Source: Ophioderma brevispina
Lineage: Eukaryota > Echinodermata > Ophiuroidea > Amphilepidida > Ophiodermatidae
DNA: 64,000 bases
Direction of reading: 5' to 3'
NCBI GenBank assembly: GCA_023653785.1
Contig: JAMKCH010041501.1
Coordinates: 1-64,000, forward strand
The notes beneath the pieces are model-generated. The model worked only from the letters and a program-made list of their open reading frames with translations, ran no database searches and was not told the origin of the DNA. Each line of letters begins with the position of its first letter. The stretch's first letter is position 1. The position numbers and the translations under genes were made by a program. This document shows positions 13,721 through 62,221 of this stretch, piece by piece.

Positions 13721-16540
13721 TGGAAAGCTTTTACATCGTAAATGGAGGCGTATTATAAAAAAAAAAACGCTGAATTATCTTCAAAATTCCTCTCGATTGC
13801 AGAAGTCGGACCGATCGACTTGGAATGTCCGGTAAGCTAGTTTGAATAATTATTGTAATCATGACCTTTTTTTCATACCTGAGAAACGCTAAGGTTACTA
13901 GGGACACCGCACGTCACTCTCACGCTGGATATATTTAACGGACAGACGGATGGGCAGACGGATGCAGGATGTTGCTAAGTCCTTCGTCAACCAAAAAGGT
14001 TAACCTAAAGGTAAAGCTGATTGGTGGCGCTTGAAGGCGACTCTCGCGTTATCTTCTATGAATAGATCGCGAAGCCGAGGACCCGCGAAATTCTAGTTAT
14101 ACTGAATGTTTCTCTTATGACCTATGTTTGGTATGACACCCTCAAGTTATCATATAAGGATAAAACCAAACCCTGATGGAACTTTTTTCAATTGAAAAAT
14201 TAATTACGTCTAAGAAAAGTCACCCTGAAAATTACCTTTTGGGGAAAGGGCCGGTCATGTGACCGGTGATATCAACAGTAAGTCGTCCAGTGTGAGAATT
14301 GGTTTTCTGAATCTCGCGTCCTCTACTCCTTCTAACTTCATTGGTGTTGGTATTGGGTAAGTTCCTCCAATCTCAGCATTATCAGGTAAAAGTAACGATT
14401 TCGCTACGCTTGTGATTGGGGTGAATGGGCGTTTTATCAGTGAAGCGTACTAAACTACTCTTAATGGTCACTTTTGGGGAATGTTATAGAATCTCCTAAA
14501 TGCAAACACTAACATAAGCATTGATTTTGCAAAATGTATAAATGGTTGTCTGGTTGTAGCTGTATTAGTATTATATTGAGATATTTGATTAATCTCTCTA
14601 AATAAACCATTTAGTTTTCTTCAAATCTATTATGTAAATAAGTTAACCAATCTTACCTTCTCTCACGGGGCCTCAACTGTCATGCTTACATTCCTGTAAC
14701 ACCGTTGGGAAAGTTCTGTCGTAACGCACTGATATGCAGAAAATTGATTTTACCATGACGCGGCCAATCATGCGGAGGCTGTGAACCTCTAAAGGAAGGG
14801 TAGATCAAAATAGTTGGCATTTAAAGTGTCCCCAGGAAATGAGATGAAAACCGTAGTCAATCTTTACTGGCATTCCTGGGACCTTTAAAGCCATTGGGAG
14901 AGTAATGCAGACATTTTGACTGCTAATTTCTCATTAGGCTAAACATCCTATGAAGAACTGAACTTCGCCAGTCTGGAAAATTCCACGAAGACGGACGCGG
15001 TGAAGGTTTGAATTTACCCAAAATCTCGGCACTCTAATGTTTTTTTCAAACTCGTAACCAAAATATACAACGACAACTTTTTATTCCCCTCGTTCTAAAA
15101 AACGAGATACTTATGATGCCTATTCCTTCTGCCTTCATGTCCGTAGTTAATTTTGAACTTATCTGGTTTAAAAAGCTCTTATTAAGTGTTAATTGTAGAA
15201 GTTTGATTCTCGGTATAACCAAACTTGGTGTAAATATTTTTGAAGCCTTTTTTGATCGTCATGTCATCTATTGGTCAAATGTGGTCGCTGTCACTTTGGT
15301 TTTAAAGTGTAATATGTGCTTATTTTAGAAGTCCACTTCATCGAAGATCATATAGGGATCAGATAATGTATATATTAAATTGCCGGAACTTTCGTTGAAA
15401 ATTGAGTGGGTCAAAAAACCATTTCAATACGATCACTACTCATTTCTGGTAATTATTACGAACTAACTACTAACGAACTAACTAATTACTAATAATATCT
15501 CCAAGTTTACATCCCTGCCAAGGGAGTTGCAAGTTTTCCTTATTTCTTACTAGGATTAGTTTCGAATCGCATATAAATTAATTTGGAAAACAACAAAAGG
15601 TTTTTTGGGGGTTTTAAAAAAAACTCGAAGTCCATTTCCTATATTTTAAGAAAACTCAATAATTATGTATGAATGTTAGCGGAACAATGACGTGTTCTCG
15701 TGGAAATCTAAACTCTAAAACTCCTCAAATGCAGGGATCAGAAATTTAAATTAAAGAATCTCATCCCGACGATAAAAATATTACTTTTATCAGCTGGACT
15801 GTCCTCCAAAACGCACGATATTATGATAGGCACAACAACAAATCCTGTCTTTATTCTCTTGTTTATTCAGTTTTTGTTTAAAATCACAAAACTATTTGTA
15901 CTTTTAATTTTATGCTTTCAAAAGACAAACACCGTACTGCGTAACGTTATACACGCGAGCGCTAATACTTGCATAGACGACAAACTATGCTAATATTAGC
16001 TAGACACACACCCCAATAGATATTGCGTGTTTGTATCTAAACCCCACTTAATCAAATCGATACATTGTCGAATTGTGTGTTATTTTTGAAAAAACGCTGT
16101 ATATAACCTCGTACCCTCGTAGTTTTCCGTTGGCAGCGTAGCATAGCTGCACTCGTTCAACAGGGTTCATCTGCATCTCTGTATCAGCCAAGAATCGAAT
16201 TAAATTAAACAGATCTGCTCTGAAATCTTTAGGAAGGAACAGTCTTTAAATGCTAGAGTTTTTGCTTCTTTTTTACCATACTGAATAATACCACACATTG
16301 TGTGACACACGCCCACAGTCTCCCTCTATGTTTTGGTACGGTCACTTTTGTTTTTAATGAACTGAAACTGACTCAAAACGATTTAGTTTTAAATGATGCA
16401 TAAGTCTTGAAATAAGGGTCGGTTTAAAACTCAACCGCAGTCTTGACTGGCGGTTCAAGGGGTTTGAATCATGTTTCATTGTTCCTAACACTAGAAACCT
16501 GACAAAATGTTGGGGAGAACAAATTGTTATTTAAGAAGCA
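13721..16540. other. No gene recognised
   Basis: AT-rich sequence with the small foldback at 14819-14890 and a short actaac/aactaact repeat near 15460-15490. No NBD2 motif of the SUR-like gene was seen on the minus strand. Confidence 0.5.
14819..14890. repeat. Short foldback element, about 20-bp arms
   Basis: atttaaagtgtccccaggaa pairs with attcctgggacctttaaag about 30 bases away. Ends in TTTAAAG, like several other repeats in the window. Confidence 0.6.
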
Positions 16541-16610
16541 GAAGTAGGATTCGAACACTAGACCACTGTAGCAAGAGGTTAATTATCTAACCAATAGATC
16601 AGCAAGGGGT
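16541..16610 (-). repeat. tRNA-like remnant, probably SINE-derived
   Basis: On the minus strand the B-box-like tgttcgaatcc (16547-16557) follows an A-box-like tgctgatctattggttaga at about 16589-16606 at normal tRNA spacing. The T-stem and anticodon stem do not pair properly, so this is not a functional tRNA. Confidence 0.4.
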
Positions 16611-17647
16611 GTGCTAGATTTGCTATTCTATCACAAACGAACGTCTTTACAACATCAGTTCATTAGATCATATTGAAAAGCGCGCAACTGCTTTATATAA
16701 TTAACCTTGGTTGGGTCACTTGTATAGCGCTATACCAAAGCACAGAAAGCTTGGCCCTGAGCCAAATTCTCAAATTGCATTTCATTCTCAGTTTGCTCAT
16801 AATTTCGTAGACACTTTACAATAATATTTTGTTGCAATAGATCAAAGTCTATATTAGCTAAAATGTCAGTGGTTTCGTTCTGACATCGTCTTTAGTGCTC
16901 TTGACGGTGCTAATAAGCACAAAATATTTCCCATCCACGACATCCATTATACTTCCGATATTCCGTATTTTTCATTCATTTCACATGGGCTATCATGAAC
17001 CTCGTATCACAGTGCATTGTTCTTTCCGGGTTTCCCCTGATTGTACGTGCACGACCCTGTGCAGTAATTGGTTGGAATAGATCACACGACATGCATTATA
17101 CATGGTGTGAGGACGTAATCAGCACGGCGTGCCTCGCTTTGTTGGTGTGTATCGCAATGAAGTAGCGGAATAAATCGATACTGCAATTGTGATCAATACT
17201 CAAAATAATGAATAGCTCCGCAGAGAAACATTGTCACAACTTAGCTCATGGATAATTGTGTTCAAATTCTCATTTAATGGGCTATCGCAATATGAACAAA
17301 AGGAACATTTGAACTGGTATGGTGATGTTTGCTCATGAATTTATTGTCTGAATGTCTTGTTAGCATGAATTATAACGTCTACATTAAATCGCTCTAGAGG
17401 CAAGTTCAGAATTAAAGCTTGTTTACAAAATAGTTCTGATCGGATTATATTTTCAATACCCCCCTAAGGTGATGAAAAAATGAAAAAAATACCTATAATA
17501 AAATGACAACTTGGCTATTCTGAAGCAGTGCGTTAATTTGGTTGAGTGGTTTATTTGATGAATTATATTTAAGCAAAAATAGAGGAAAAATACGGACTAA
17601 ATACATTTAAAAAATGGTTACAATAAAGATATTCACGCACACTTCCC
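16611..17647. other. Expected place for the next SUR-like exons; none recognised
   Basis: Directly downstream, in the gene's direction, of the last TMD2 exon. I found no open segment resembling the final TMD2 helices or NBD2, and no clear polyadenylation context that I would trust. Confidence 0.4.
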
Positions 17648-54168
<36,521 letters not shown>

Positions 54169-54189
54169 TTTACTCTATGCAAATAATAT

Positions 54190-54600
54190 CTGAAGCAAAA
54201 GGCACAATACAAAGTACAGTTTCAAGGTACAGTTCGTCAATATTCTTTAACCTGATTGCTTAATTCATGGAACGACTAACGGTAAAATCCCGTAATTTTA
54301 CAGGCATCTTTTTGAACGTATAATAGACATCATTGCGGGATATGTTCACCAAAAATATATACACTTGACAAAGGCACAATTATACTTTGCAGTGAAATAT
54401 GGCAAGATAATGTTGTTCCCCGTTTTATAACAAAGTTTTCTTTTGTAACACGAAGTCGTTATAAAGTACTCAATGCTCACAAATTTAATACCAGTGCACA
54501 GCTATATATTTTTACCTCCTCCTGCTTTCATTGATATTAAGATAAGTACCAACATACTTAGTATGACGTCATAAAGTCCGCGAGTGGGGAAATTGTAATT
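54190..54600 (-). promoter_or_regulatory. 5' flank / first intron with a CRE-type palindrome
   Basis: A perfect TGACGTCA lies at 54564-54571, about 400 bases upstream of the start codon in the gene's direction. It is the consensus cAMP response element. The likely splice acceptor at 54190 means this stretch may be intron rather than promoter. No clear TATA box was assigned. Confidence 0.25.
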
Positions 54601-54859
54601 TTCCAAAGAAAATAGGAGAGAATCCAATTTTGCGCTAAAAAGTAGTAATATCGGATTTTCATGCAGTTTTCAGCTGTAAATGATGGTAATTGACTAGTTG
54701 TATATAAAGAGGCATATTGGCCCAATTACTTAATAATATACCATAAATTATTCTTGGGAGGCAACCATCCCCATACCCTTCGACCGACTTTGATATACCC
54801 TAATCCGCTGAAGCGAAGGTGTTGTAACTAAAATAATTATTATTTTATTTCTGTAAATA

Positions 54860-56095
54860 AATAGTAAACGATACCCACAGTTTATTAAAGGGGCATTTCG
54901 TGATCCACAGCCTCGTCCCCCGACTTACCTAAAAAAAGTCGAGGTTTTTATAACAGTCTGAACAGTTAACATTAGTAATCCAAGTCGGGATCAGCTAAAA
55001 AGTTGTGAATAAGCTTTTCTCAAGGATATCTAGTGAACGATGAATAAAACAGAAGTTGCTGAAATCACGAAATGCTCCTTTAACTTGTTCCCACAGTTTG
55101 TTAACTAATTCAGAGCTTAGTAATGATTGTAGTGTACCCACAGTGTAGTAAACTTTACCCTTAGTTTAGTAATCTGTGGCCATAATTTTGTAAATTGAAC
55201 CTACAGTTTAGTAATCTTAGGTCACACTTAAGTAAACTGTACCCATAGTTTAGTAAGCGATACCCATAGTTTAGCAAGTGATACCAATAGTTTAGTAAAG
55301 TACTCACAGTTTAGTAAAATATTCCCACTTGGTACTTGGTACTTGGTGTGGTGATCCCTTTACAGCAGCAACCTGCTAAACTGGGATGGTGCAGAGGTGG
55401 CGTCGACAGCCAGCCGACAAGTGAGAAAAAATAGGTGCTCCAAAATCAAAGAAGAAAATGTTTACAACAAAAGGTGCACTGTTTAAAACTCTACCCACTG
55501 TTCAGGAAACTGTACCTACACTTTAATAATATGTGATCACTGTTTAGTAAACTGTACCCACAGTTTAGTCAACTCTATCCACCGTTCAGGAAACCGTACC
55601 CACAGTTTAGTAATATGTGACCGCAGCTTAGTAAACTGTACCCAGTGTTTAGTAAACTGTACCCATAATTGTGTAAACTGAACCTACAGTTTAGTAATCT
55701 GTAGCGACATTTTAGTAAAGTCTATCCAAAGTTTAGTAAACTGCAACCATAGTTTAGTAAACGATACCCATAGTTTAGTAAAGTACCCACTGTTTAGTAA
55801 AATGTTCCAACTTTTTGGTAAACTGTTCCCACGGTTTAGTAATCTATGACTACAGTTAAGTAAACTATACTCAGAGTTTAGTAAACTTGTACCCAGAGTA
55901 TAGTAAGCTGCATCCAGTGTTTAGTAAGCTGCACCCAGAGTTTGGTAAACTGTCCCGAGAATTTAGTAAACGGTACCCAGAGTATTGTAAACTGTACCCA
56001 AAGTTCTGAAAACTGTACCGAGAATTTAGTCAACTTTACCCAGTTTATTAATCTGTACCTACAGTGTAGTAAACTGCACCCACTTTAATAAGTTA
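54860..56095. repeat. Long degenerate minisatellite, about 20-bp unit
   Basis: Unit close to gtttagtaaactgtaccca, with many variants; the gtttagtaaac core is itself partly palindromic. Interrupted by a MITE (54888-55081) and by an unrelated insert at about 55325-55485. Lies 0.7-1.9 kb upstream of the SUR-like start codon. Confidence 0.85.
54888..55081. mobile_element. MITE with AAAGGGGCATTTCGTGAT ends
   Basis: 18-bp inverted repeats (aaaggggcatttcgtgat and atcacgaaatgctccttt) flanked by TTAA-like sequence (ttaaagg / cctttaa). Inserted in the minisatellite, which continues on both sides. Confidence 0.75.
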
Positions 56096-57499
56096 CTTGA
56101 AGGAAAAAAAAAGATTTACAATTAATGTTTCAAGGAAAGTTCAAAGATACAAGTTGTGTGTTATAACTGAAAGCAATTAATCATTTCTAGTGGTTCGCTC
56201 CCGTACTTATTTTTAGAGAATGAAATTGTCAAGAGAGGTTTGGAACAAGGAATTTGAATAAGGGTTTACAACGGAGTGCAATAAACTCAAAGGAAATTGG
56301 GTTCTAACATTCTAAGATTGAATGCTAAAAATGGTGCAGCTATAAATATGTTTAAATTTCTTACCTTCACAATTAAAGTCAAGCTTGCAGTTGAATATTA
56401 CCCAACGAGTAGAACGTAGTACCACAGAAAGAACAAAATTGAAACCTCTCCTTCAACTCAATCGCGCAATATTGTTTTGTAATATTGTCGCGGGAGTGCC
56501 TCGTAGAACGCAATTACGTATTTCCTTAATTGCCTTTGGATTCCAAACGTATAATAAACAAAAGTATAATATCATTAGATGCAGGAAAGTAATTATAAAT
56601 CACAAGATATATTGCAAAGAATGAGTAGCTTGCAGAGATCAATAAACACATTATTATATAGAGATTATTCCACACATTTGTACAGGAAATTAATTGAAAA
56701 AAAAAACATTTGTTAAATGAGCTCATGTGATGATATTAGGAACTGACATAACGACCTTTTAACTATTCAGTGGCGGATCCGAAGATCAGTTCGCTCAACC
56801 CAGTGTTAAATATATGTGTATTATGTCATGTCTGAGTGGGCCAATCGCCTACAGATTCTGGATCCTCCACTTCAGCTAGTAAAGTCCCCGTTGTGTATGT
56901 GATTGAAAATAGGTTGACAGCCGATCTAGTTCTGGTACGCGATGAATTTGAGCGAAGTACGACTGACTGTATCTACAGAACCGTTGGACCTAGGAGGTTG
57001 TGAGACCACTCAAAATGTGCGCAATGGCCACATTATGGGGGGCTAGTAATACATTTTTATATCTAAAAGTTCATTTTTTTTATAATTGTCAAAACCCGAT
57101 TTCAGCGTGTTACGCACAATTACGCACTACAATACATCTTGGAACTTTGCTCTAACTCTGCTCAGGGATGTTTTTTTTTTGCGGTCAACTAAGGGGAGGG
57201 CACAAACAGAAGATGCAGAAGATCAGTTATGACCTTTGTATTGCACAGAGCTATTGACCATTTGGGTTTCACCTGGGATATAATCAGCAATTTGGTGTTA
57301 CTCCTTTTGTTTTCAATTCTGGTTGGGGGGGGGGGGGGTCAAAATGGCCAGCTTGGGGGATGATTAATGTACGAGGGGTGGGCTCAGGGTTCAGTGGGGT
57401 CAGTGGGCTCCAGGGGCACAGCCGCGGGGGGGGTTCAGCAGAAGGAGCTCCCATAAGGTCCTGGGTTTTGCCAAGCTAAAAAAATAGTGTTTCAGAGCA

Positions 57500-57640
57500 C
57501 AAAATTCCCCTTTTCTCTCTTCTCACTTCCTCTTTCCCCTCTTCCATCTTTTTCTTCTCTTCATTTCTCATTCTCTTCTCTCTTTCCCACTTTTCTCTCT
57601 TTCTTCTTTCCCTTCCCATCTTTGGCTCCCCTTCCCTATT
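57500..57640. repeat. Polypyrimidine tract (TTCCC/TCTTC)
   Basis: About 140 bases with very few purines on the plus strand, followed by a short (GT)n. Can form triplex DNA. The PLSPLPSF-type ORF is compositional. Confidence 0.85.
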
Positions 57641-57711
57641 TATTGTGTGTTTGTGTGTGTGTGGGGGGAGGGGCAGCTTGCTCCATCCACCATTAGGTAC
57701 GCCGCTGATAG

Positions 57712-58420
57712 TGCACCGTTAAAATTGGGTAATTTTAGCGACTTTCTCATTTGAACCACAAAATGGAGGGCCCAACTTTTAGGGGGTTTGAAAAATCTTT
57801 ATATTTTTGCCTGTTTCACGGGAACCAGCATGCAGTTAGTGCATTTAACATTTAACCTAGCCATTCGGCCTTATAAAAAGGAAACAAAATATTCATTGCA
57901 CGACGGGTCCTTCACCCACCCCCCCCCCCCCATGAAAAAAAAACATCAAAATGGTGATTATATCTCATTTGAGACCCAAATGGTGAATGCTGAATGTGCA
58001 GCACAGAAGTCATAACTGATTTAGTTGTGGAGATAATACACCTTTAAAATGGCGGCGCATGGCGTGCCGTCAAAGTTCAGGTAATTTAGGTAGCGGCTTT
58101 TTCATGAGGACTACAGAGGGACATGAACACCTCGACATTTTGCCTGTGAATGCAGTTGGTGTATTAAGATCATTTAAAGCCCCTTCGGCAGCATTTAATA
58201 TTGCCATTAGGTACCTATAAAATGGAAAAAATGTCACTATACGACGAGCCATTTTTTCAGATCTGGCTACGCCACTACGCACTACGACAGTGGCGGATTT
58301 AATCTTTAAAGAGTGCTCTTTGAGATCCAAAAATAGAAAAGGGCAATCCCTACTACACGGCATATGGTGCGTCGTCAAAGTTCAGGTAATTTTTGCGACT
58401 TTTTCATGCGGACCACCAAA
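57712..58420. repeat. Three diverged direct copies of an about 300-bp unit
   Basis: ggtaattttagcgactttct (57730), caggtaatttaggtagcgg (58078) and caggtaatttttgcgacttt (58384) start equivalent segments, each followed by a tcat..gac/accac block. A gccattaggtacctataaaa piece at 58203 recurs in diverged form at about 58880. Confidence 0.55.
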
Positions 58421-58499
58421 GGGGCCCCAACATTAGGGGGGGGGCATGAAATCTGAAATTTGCCTTGGTATGTCACAGGCATGGCAGTTGTGTAGTTAA

Positions 58500-58858
58500 A
58501 AGGAGGATGGCCCGATTTAAGGATTATGAGTTTTCATCTTTATAGATTGGCCTTCATCCCAAACCTGTAAAGGTTCGCGCCGGATATTTCAATCCGTTTT
58601 GAGACGAGAAGCTAAAAACGTGATTTTGTAAGCCCATAGGTACTGTGTAATATTTAATATCGGTCGTCCAAAATGGGGCCCATTTCGCTCATAACTTCCA
58701 AACCACACATCCTTTGACTCTAAGAGTTCACAGGGTAAATGAGGAAAATAGTAGCTTTCTTCTGATACAAAATGTTGACACCACTCCTCGGTAACAATCT
58801 GGGGTCCCTGGGGAATAGGCTATTAGCGATTCGGGCCATCGCCCTTTAAGATTATTAA
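58500..58858 (+). repeat. Dispersed repeat family R1, copy
   Basis: Shares atttcaatccgttttgagac, cgctcataacttccaaa, ctggggtccctgggg and ggctattagcgatt with the copies at 60340 and (inverted) 7463. Confidence 0.65.
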
Positions 58859-59704
58859 AGACCCTTCGCAGCATTACTTGCCATTAGGTTCCTATATAAA
58901 ATAGAAAAAATAAATTGTCACTATTATACGGAATGGGTCATTTTGACCCCCCCAATGAAATAAAACACACGGAGTAACATCAAATTGCTGATTAATCCAA
59001 GGGTGAGACCCAAATGGTCAATTAGCTTGTGCAATTACAAAGGTTCAAAATGATTTACTTGTGGTGATAATACACTGTGAACAATGAGCAAAAATCCAAG
59101 ATGGTATGGTGACCTCCCTTCCTGTTTTTTTGGCATGGGTTTTGTTAAGGAATTCATTCATAATTGTAGTGTTGAGTATCTATCTCAAAACCATGAATTT
59201 AGATATAAAAATGTATTACTAGCCCCATAAAGTGCCATTGCGCCCACATTTGATGTTGTCTCTCACCCTCCTAGGTCCAACGGTTTCTCTGTTAGATACA
59301 GTCAGTAGTACTTCCTCTCCAAAAGGGTTGTGACCCCAAAAAGGGGGACGTGGCCTTCAGCTATTTCGGTACCGTGGGAATTTGTTGCCAACCAATAGTG
59401 TTCGCGGACCTTAATTAGTGGATTCCTGAAGAGAGGTTTAGATATGGACATGTAATGCATAAAACCACCAAAATTTGACGGCTACAATAGAGTAGCGTAT
59501 TTTCATAACTTGCGACGCGAAATAATTACGCAAGTGTGAGATTTTTGACCACCACTCATGCTCCTGCAGGAGCATAGGTTGTGAGCTATTCATTATATCA
59601 TGGACATAATAGAGAGAGGGACATAACAACGCGAAAACACCCAAATTATCTAGTAGATTACCAATTCATCTCGACAAAAGCTAGGCATCGATGAGTTATT
59701 TTTT

Positions 59705-59760
59705 ATATCGTCATGAGTCTCCAAACAGGCCAATCGACCATTATGGCCGAAATTGAGTTT
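59705..59760. repeat. Short repeat with inverted partner at 63775-63832
   Basis: ccaaacaggccaatcgacca here; its complement (gggtcgattggcctgtttgg) is at 63796-63815. Probably ends of one repeat family. Confidence 0.5.
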
Positions 59761-60339
59761 TTGAATTATAGGATACTATACACAAGCACTTTTCATTTCA
59801 TATACCAATTATTAAACAAAACTTAAAAACACCAAAAAACACTTTTTAAAATAATAAATTTTCACTTTTGGAAAATACCAACGCCAACTGAAAGTCTTCC
59901 AACAGACCAATCTGTATTCGTTGTTTGCTGTACTGAAAACCACCGGGCGGCAGCTTATAAATTGATCTATCGATCAATGGATTATTGCGAGATTCATATC
60001 CTCTCTCGATCAAACCACTGTTTAGCCTACAGAAGTCTGGTCGAAGTTTAGTACAATGTGTGTAGCTGTATCTAAGACGATTTTGCCACACTAAAAATAT
60101 AAATTTTTGAAAGATTTTAATGAAAACAAGTTGCCAAATAATTACTGTGAAAAAATACAGTATATTGTAAAAAATTGATTCAATCTCAAAACACGTGAAA
60201 AATATATATTCGGCGAGTTATTACAGAGATTGTGATGTGTTGAAAATAAACAGCACTGACGAACCACTAACTAGTAGCCTATCCACAAATGTCAACCAAA
60301 ATTGTACGTTTTGCATAGAAATCTTGATCGTATGGCCTT

Positions 60340-60642
60340 CAGCTCAAAACCCTATCTGTAATGCTTCGTGCCGATTATTTCAATCCGTTTTGAGATGAGG
60401 AGCTAAAAAAACATTATCTTGTAATCCATAAATGTTACTATGTAAAAATAATATTGGCTCGACCAAATGGGGCATATTTTCGCTCATAACATGCAAAAAA
60501 CAAACATCCTTTAGCCCTAATATTTCACAGGGTAATGAGGAAAATCGTAGCTTCTTCTGATAACCAAACTTTTGACCACTACGGGTAAAAACTGGGGTCC
60601 CTGGATACGAGGCTATTAGCGATCGGACAATGGACCTTTAAT
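60340..60642 (+). repeat. Dispersed repeat family R1, copy
   Basis: Third copy of R1: tttcaatccgttttgagatg, then ttcgctcataac, ctggggtccctgg and ggctattagcgatcgg. Confidence 0.65.
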
Positions 60643-61130
60643 TTGGTAAAAAAGACTGCTATTGACCGGTAATATAACTGAAGTCGGAGGGAGGAAAATA
60701 AAAAAGCTGTAGTAGTGGGATTTTGTTGGCAGAATTGCTGCCAGTGTCTTCTGTCTGGGTTAAAGTTATTTTACGTAAATAACCGTTTAATTGAAAATCA
60801 TAATAGTGCATAATAATGTGATGTATTCAAAGTTCAAATAGGAGCCTCTCTTATAAATTGAGTCGTAATAGCCTGGAAAATTGGACACAAAAGTATTTGC
60901 TTGATTTTTAATTACGGCCAAGTATTGTATTTGTCTTATCCTTTTCAATAGGCGTAAAATCTCGGGGGGGTGGGGGGGGGTGTATTATTACCCCAGATTT
61001 TGATGAGGGGATGTCAATTGTTTTTTTTTTTTTTCCCATCCCCCCCCAATGTTGATGCCCGTTCATATGTTTTTGACCAAAAGAATAACCTCATATTTTA
61101 CCATAATAGTTTAAAAATTGGTAATTTCCC

Positions 61131-61215
61131 CGCGCTTCGCGCGCATTTGGTTAATTACAATTACATTTAAGGATTTAACTCTAAATGGCCAAAATTTAGC
61201 GCGCTTTTATTTGTT
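61131..61215. repeat. GCGCTTCGCGC-type repeat end
   Basis: ccccgcgcttcgcgcgcatt is a short hairpin like that at 31516 and like the gcgcgcaaagcgcgc at about 5399. A second gcgcgc-like motif follows in tttagcgcgctttt. Confidence 0.4.
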
Positions 61216-61993
61216 TAGACATAGCTAAAGGTTTTTTTTTATTTTGTAATTGTACAACTATACGTTTCATGAGAATTAATTCACAATACCCTTATTCATT
61301 TGAGAAATTGTTAACCATTAAACCATACATGTATGAAGTACCGGTAACAATTGTGCAAAAAAAATATAAATTATTCAGCTAAACCTGTGCTGGACATTGA
61401 ATTGATGTTGGAGCTGTAATTAAGTTTAAAAAATTCAAATCAGCTTATGTTGTAATTCAAAGTTTATACAACAACAAGACATTTGTAAAACCAAAATTCC
61501 AAACAGGAACTAATGTAGTACACTTATTTTCAATTCAAGTTTTTATAGATAATCAAAAACTTCTTGTTGAAACCCTTTCACGTTTTGGATATGATATCAG
61601 TTCATTTCAATTGAATATATTAATTTGAAGGAAAGTAATGCATAGAAAATTCAATGTTATTATATTCCATGTATATACGGTAGCATAGTATCGTGGTTAG
61701 TTATTTGGGTTCAACAGAGGGTCCCCATTCTCAGTTAGATAGGCTTACCTTACATGTATGAAAGTTACTTACCGATTATGTTACAAGCCAAATTAAGATC
61801 AATAAATGATATGATAAAAAACATAGTACCTCAAATCGTTTTCGTTTTTCCCTTTCTTTGCTAAATTTCCCCACATACCTACGATAATATTTTGAGTTTC
61901 AGCAATTAGTTATTAATAATTAAACTAAATTGTTGATAATTTCTCTGTGCACTTAGTAAATAAGCGCAATAAAGTAATGTGATTTTGAGTACA

Positions 61994-62221
61994 CACTGCA
62001 AATCATAGGGGTGTTAAGAATAACACCCCGGTGTTCTAGGAGGACACCCCAAGGGGGTGTAAAAATTCCAACACCTTGTGTGTTATTTTAACACTATTTG
62101 GTGTTCAAATAACACAATGGGATGTAAAATTACACCAAATGTGTTGAATTTGAACACTCTTTGGTGTGATCCTCCTAAGAATCCGGCGGTGTTAAAATTA
62201 ACACCATAGTTTTTTGCAATG
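61994..62221. mobile_element. MITE with about 34-bp TIRs rich in GGTGTTAA
   Basis: cactgcaaatcataggggtg, then ttaagaataacacc, pairs with the right end ggtgttaaaattaacaccat to ttttttgcaatg. GGTGTT/AACACC words fill the inside, giving many alternative hairpins. The CACTG ends resemble those of 44674-45000. Confidence 0.75.

Noticed and set aside
16541..16610. Functional tRNA gene
   Set aside because: A- and B-box-like motifs exist but the stems do not pair and the acceptor ends do not match.
57487..57696. Pro/Ser/Phe-rich ORF
   Set aside because: Direct translation of a polypyrimidine tract.
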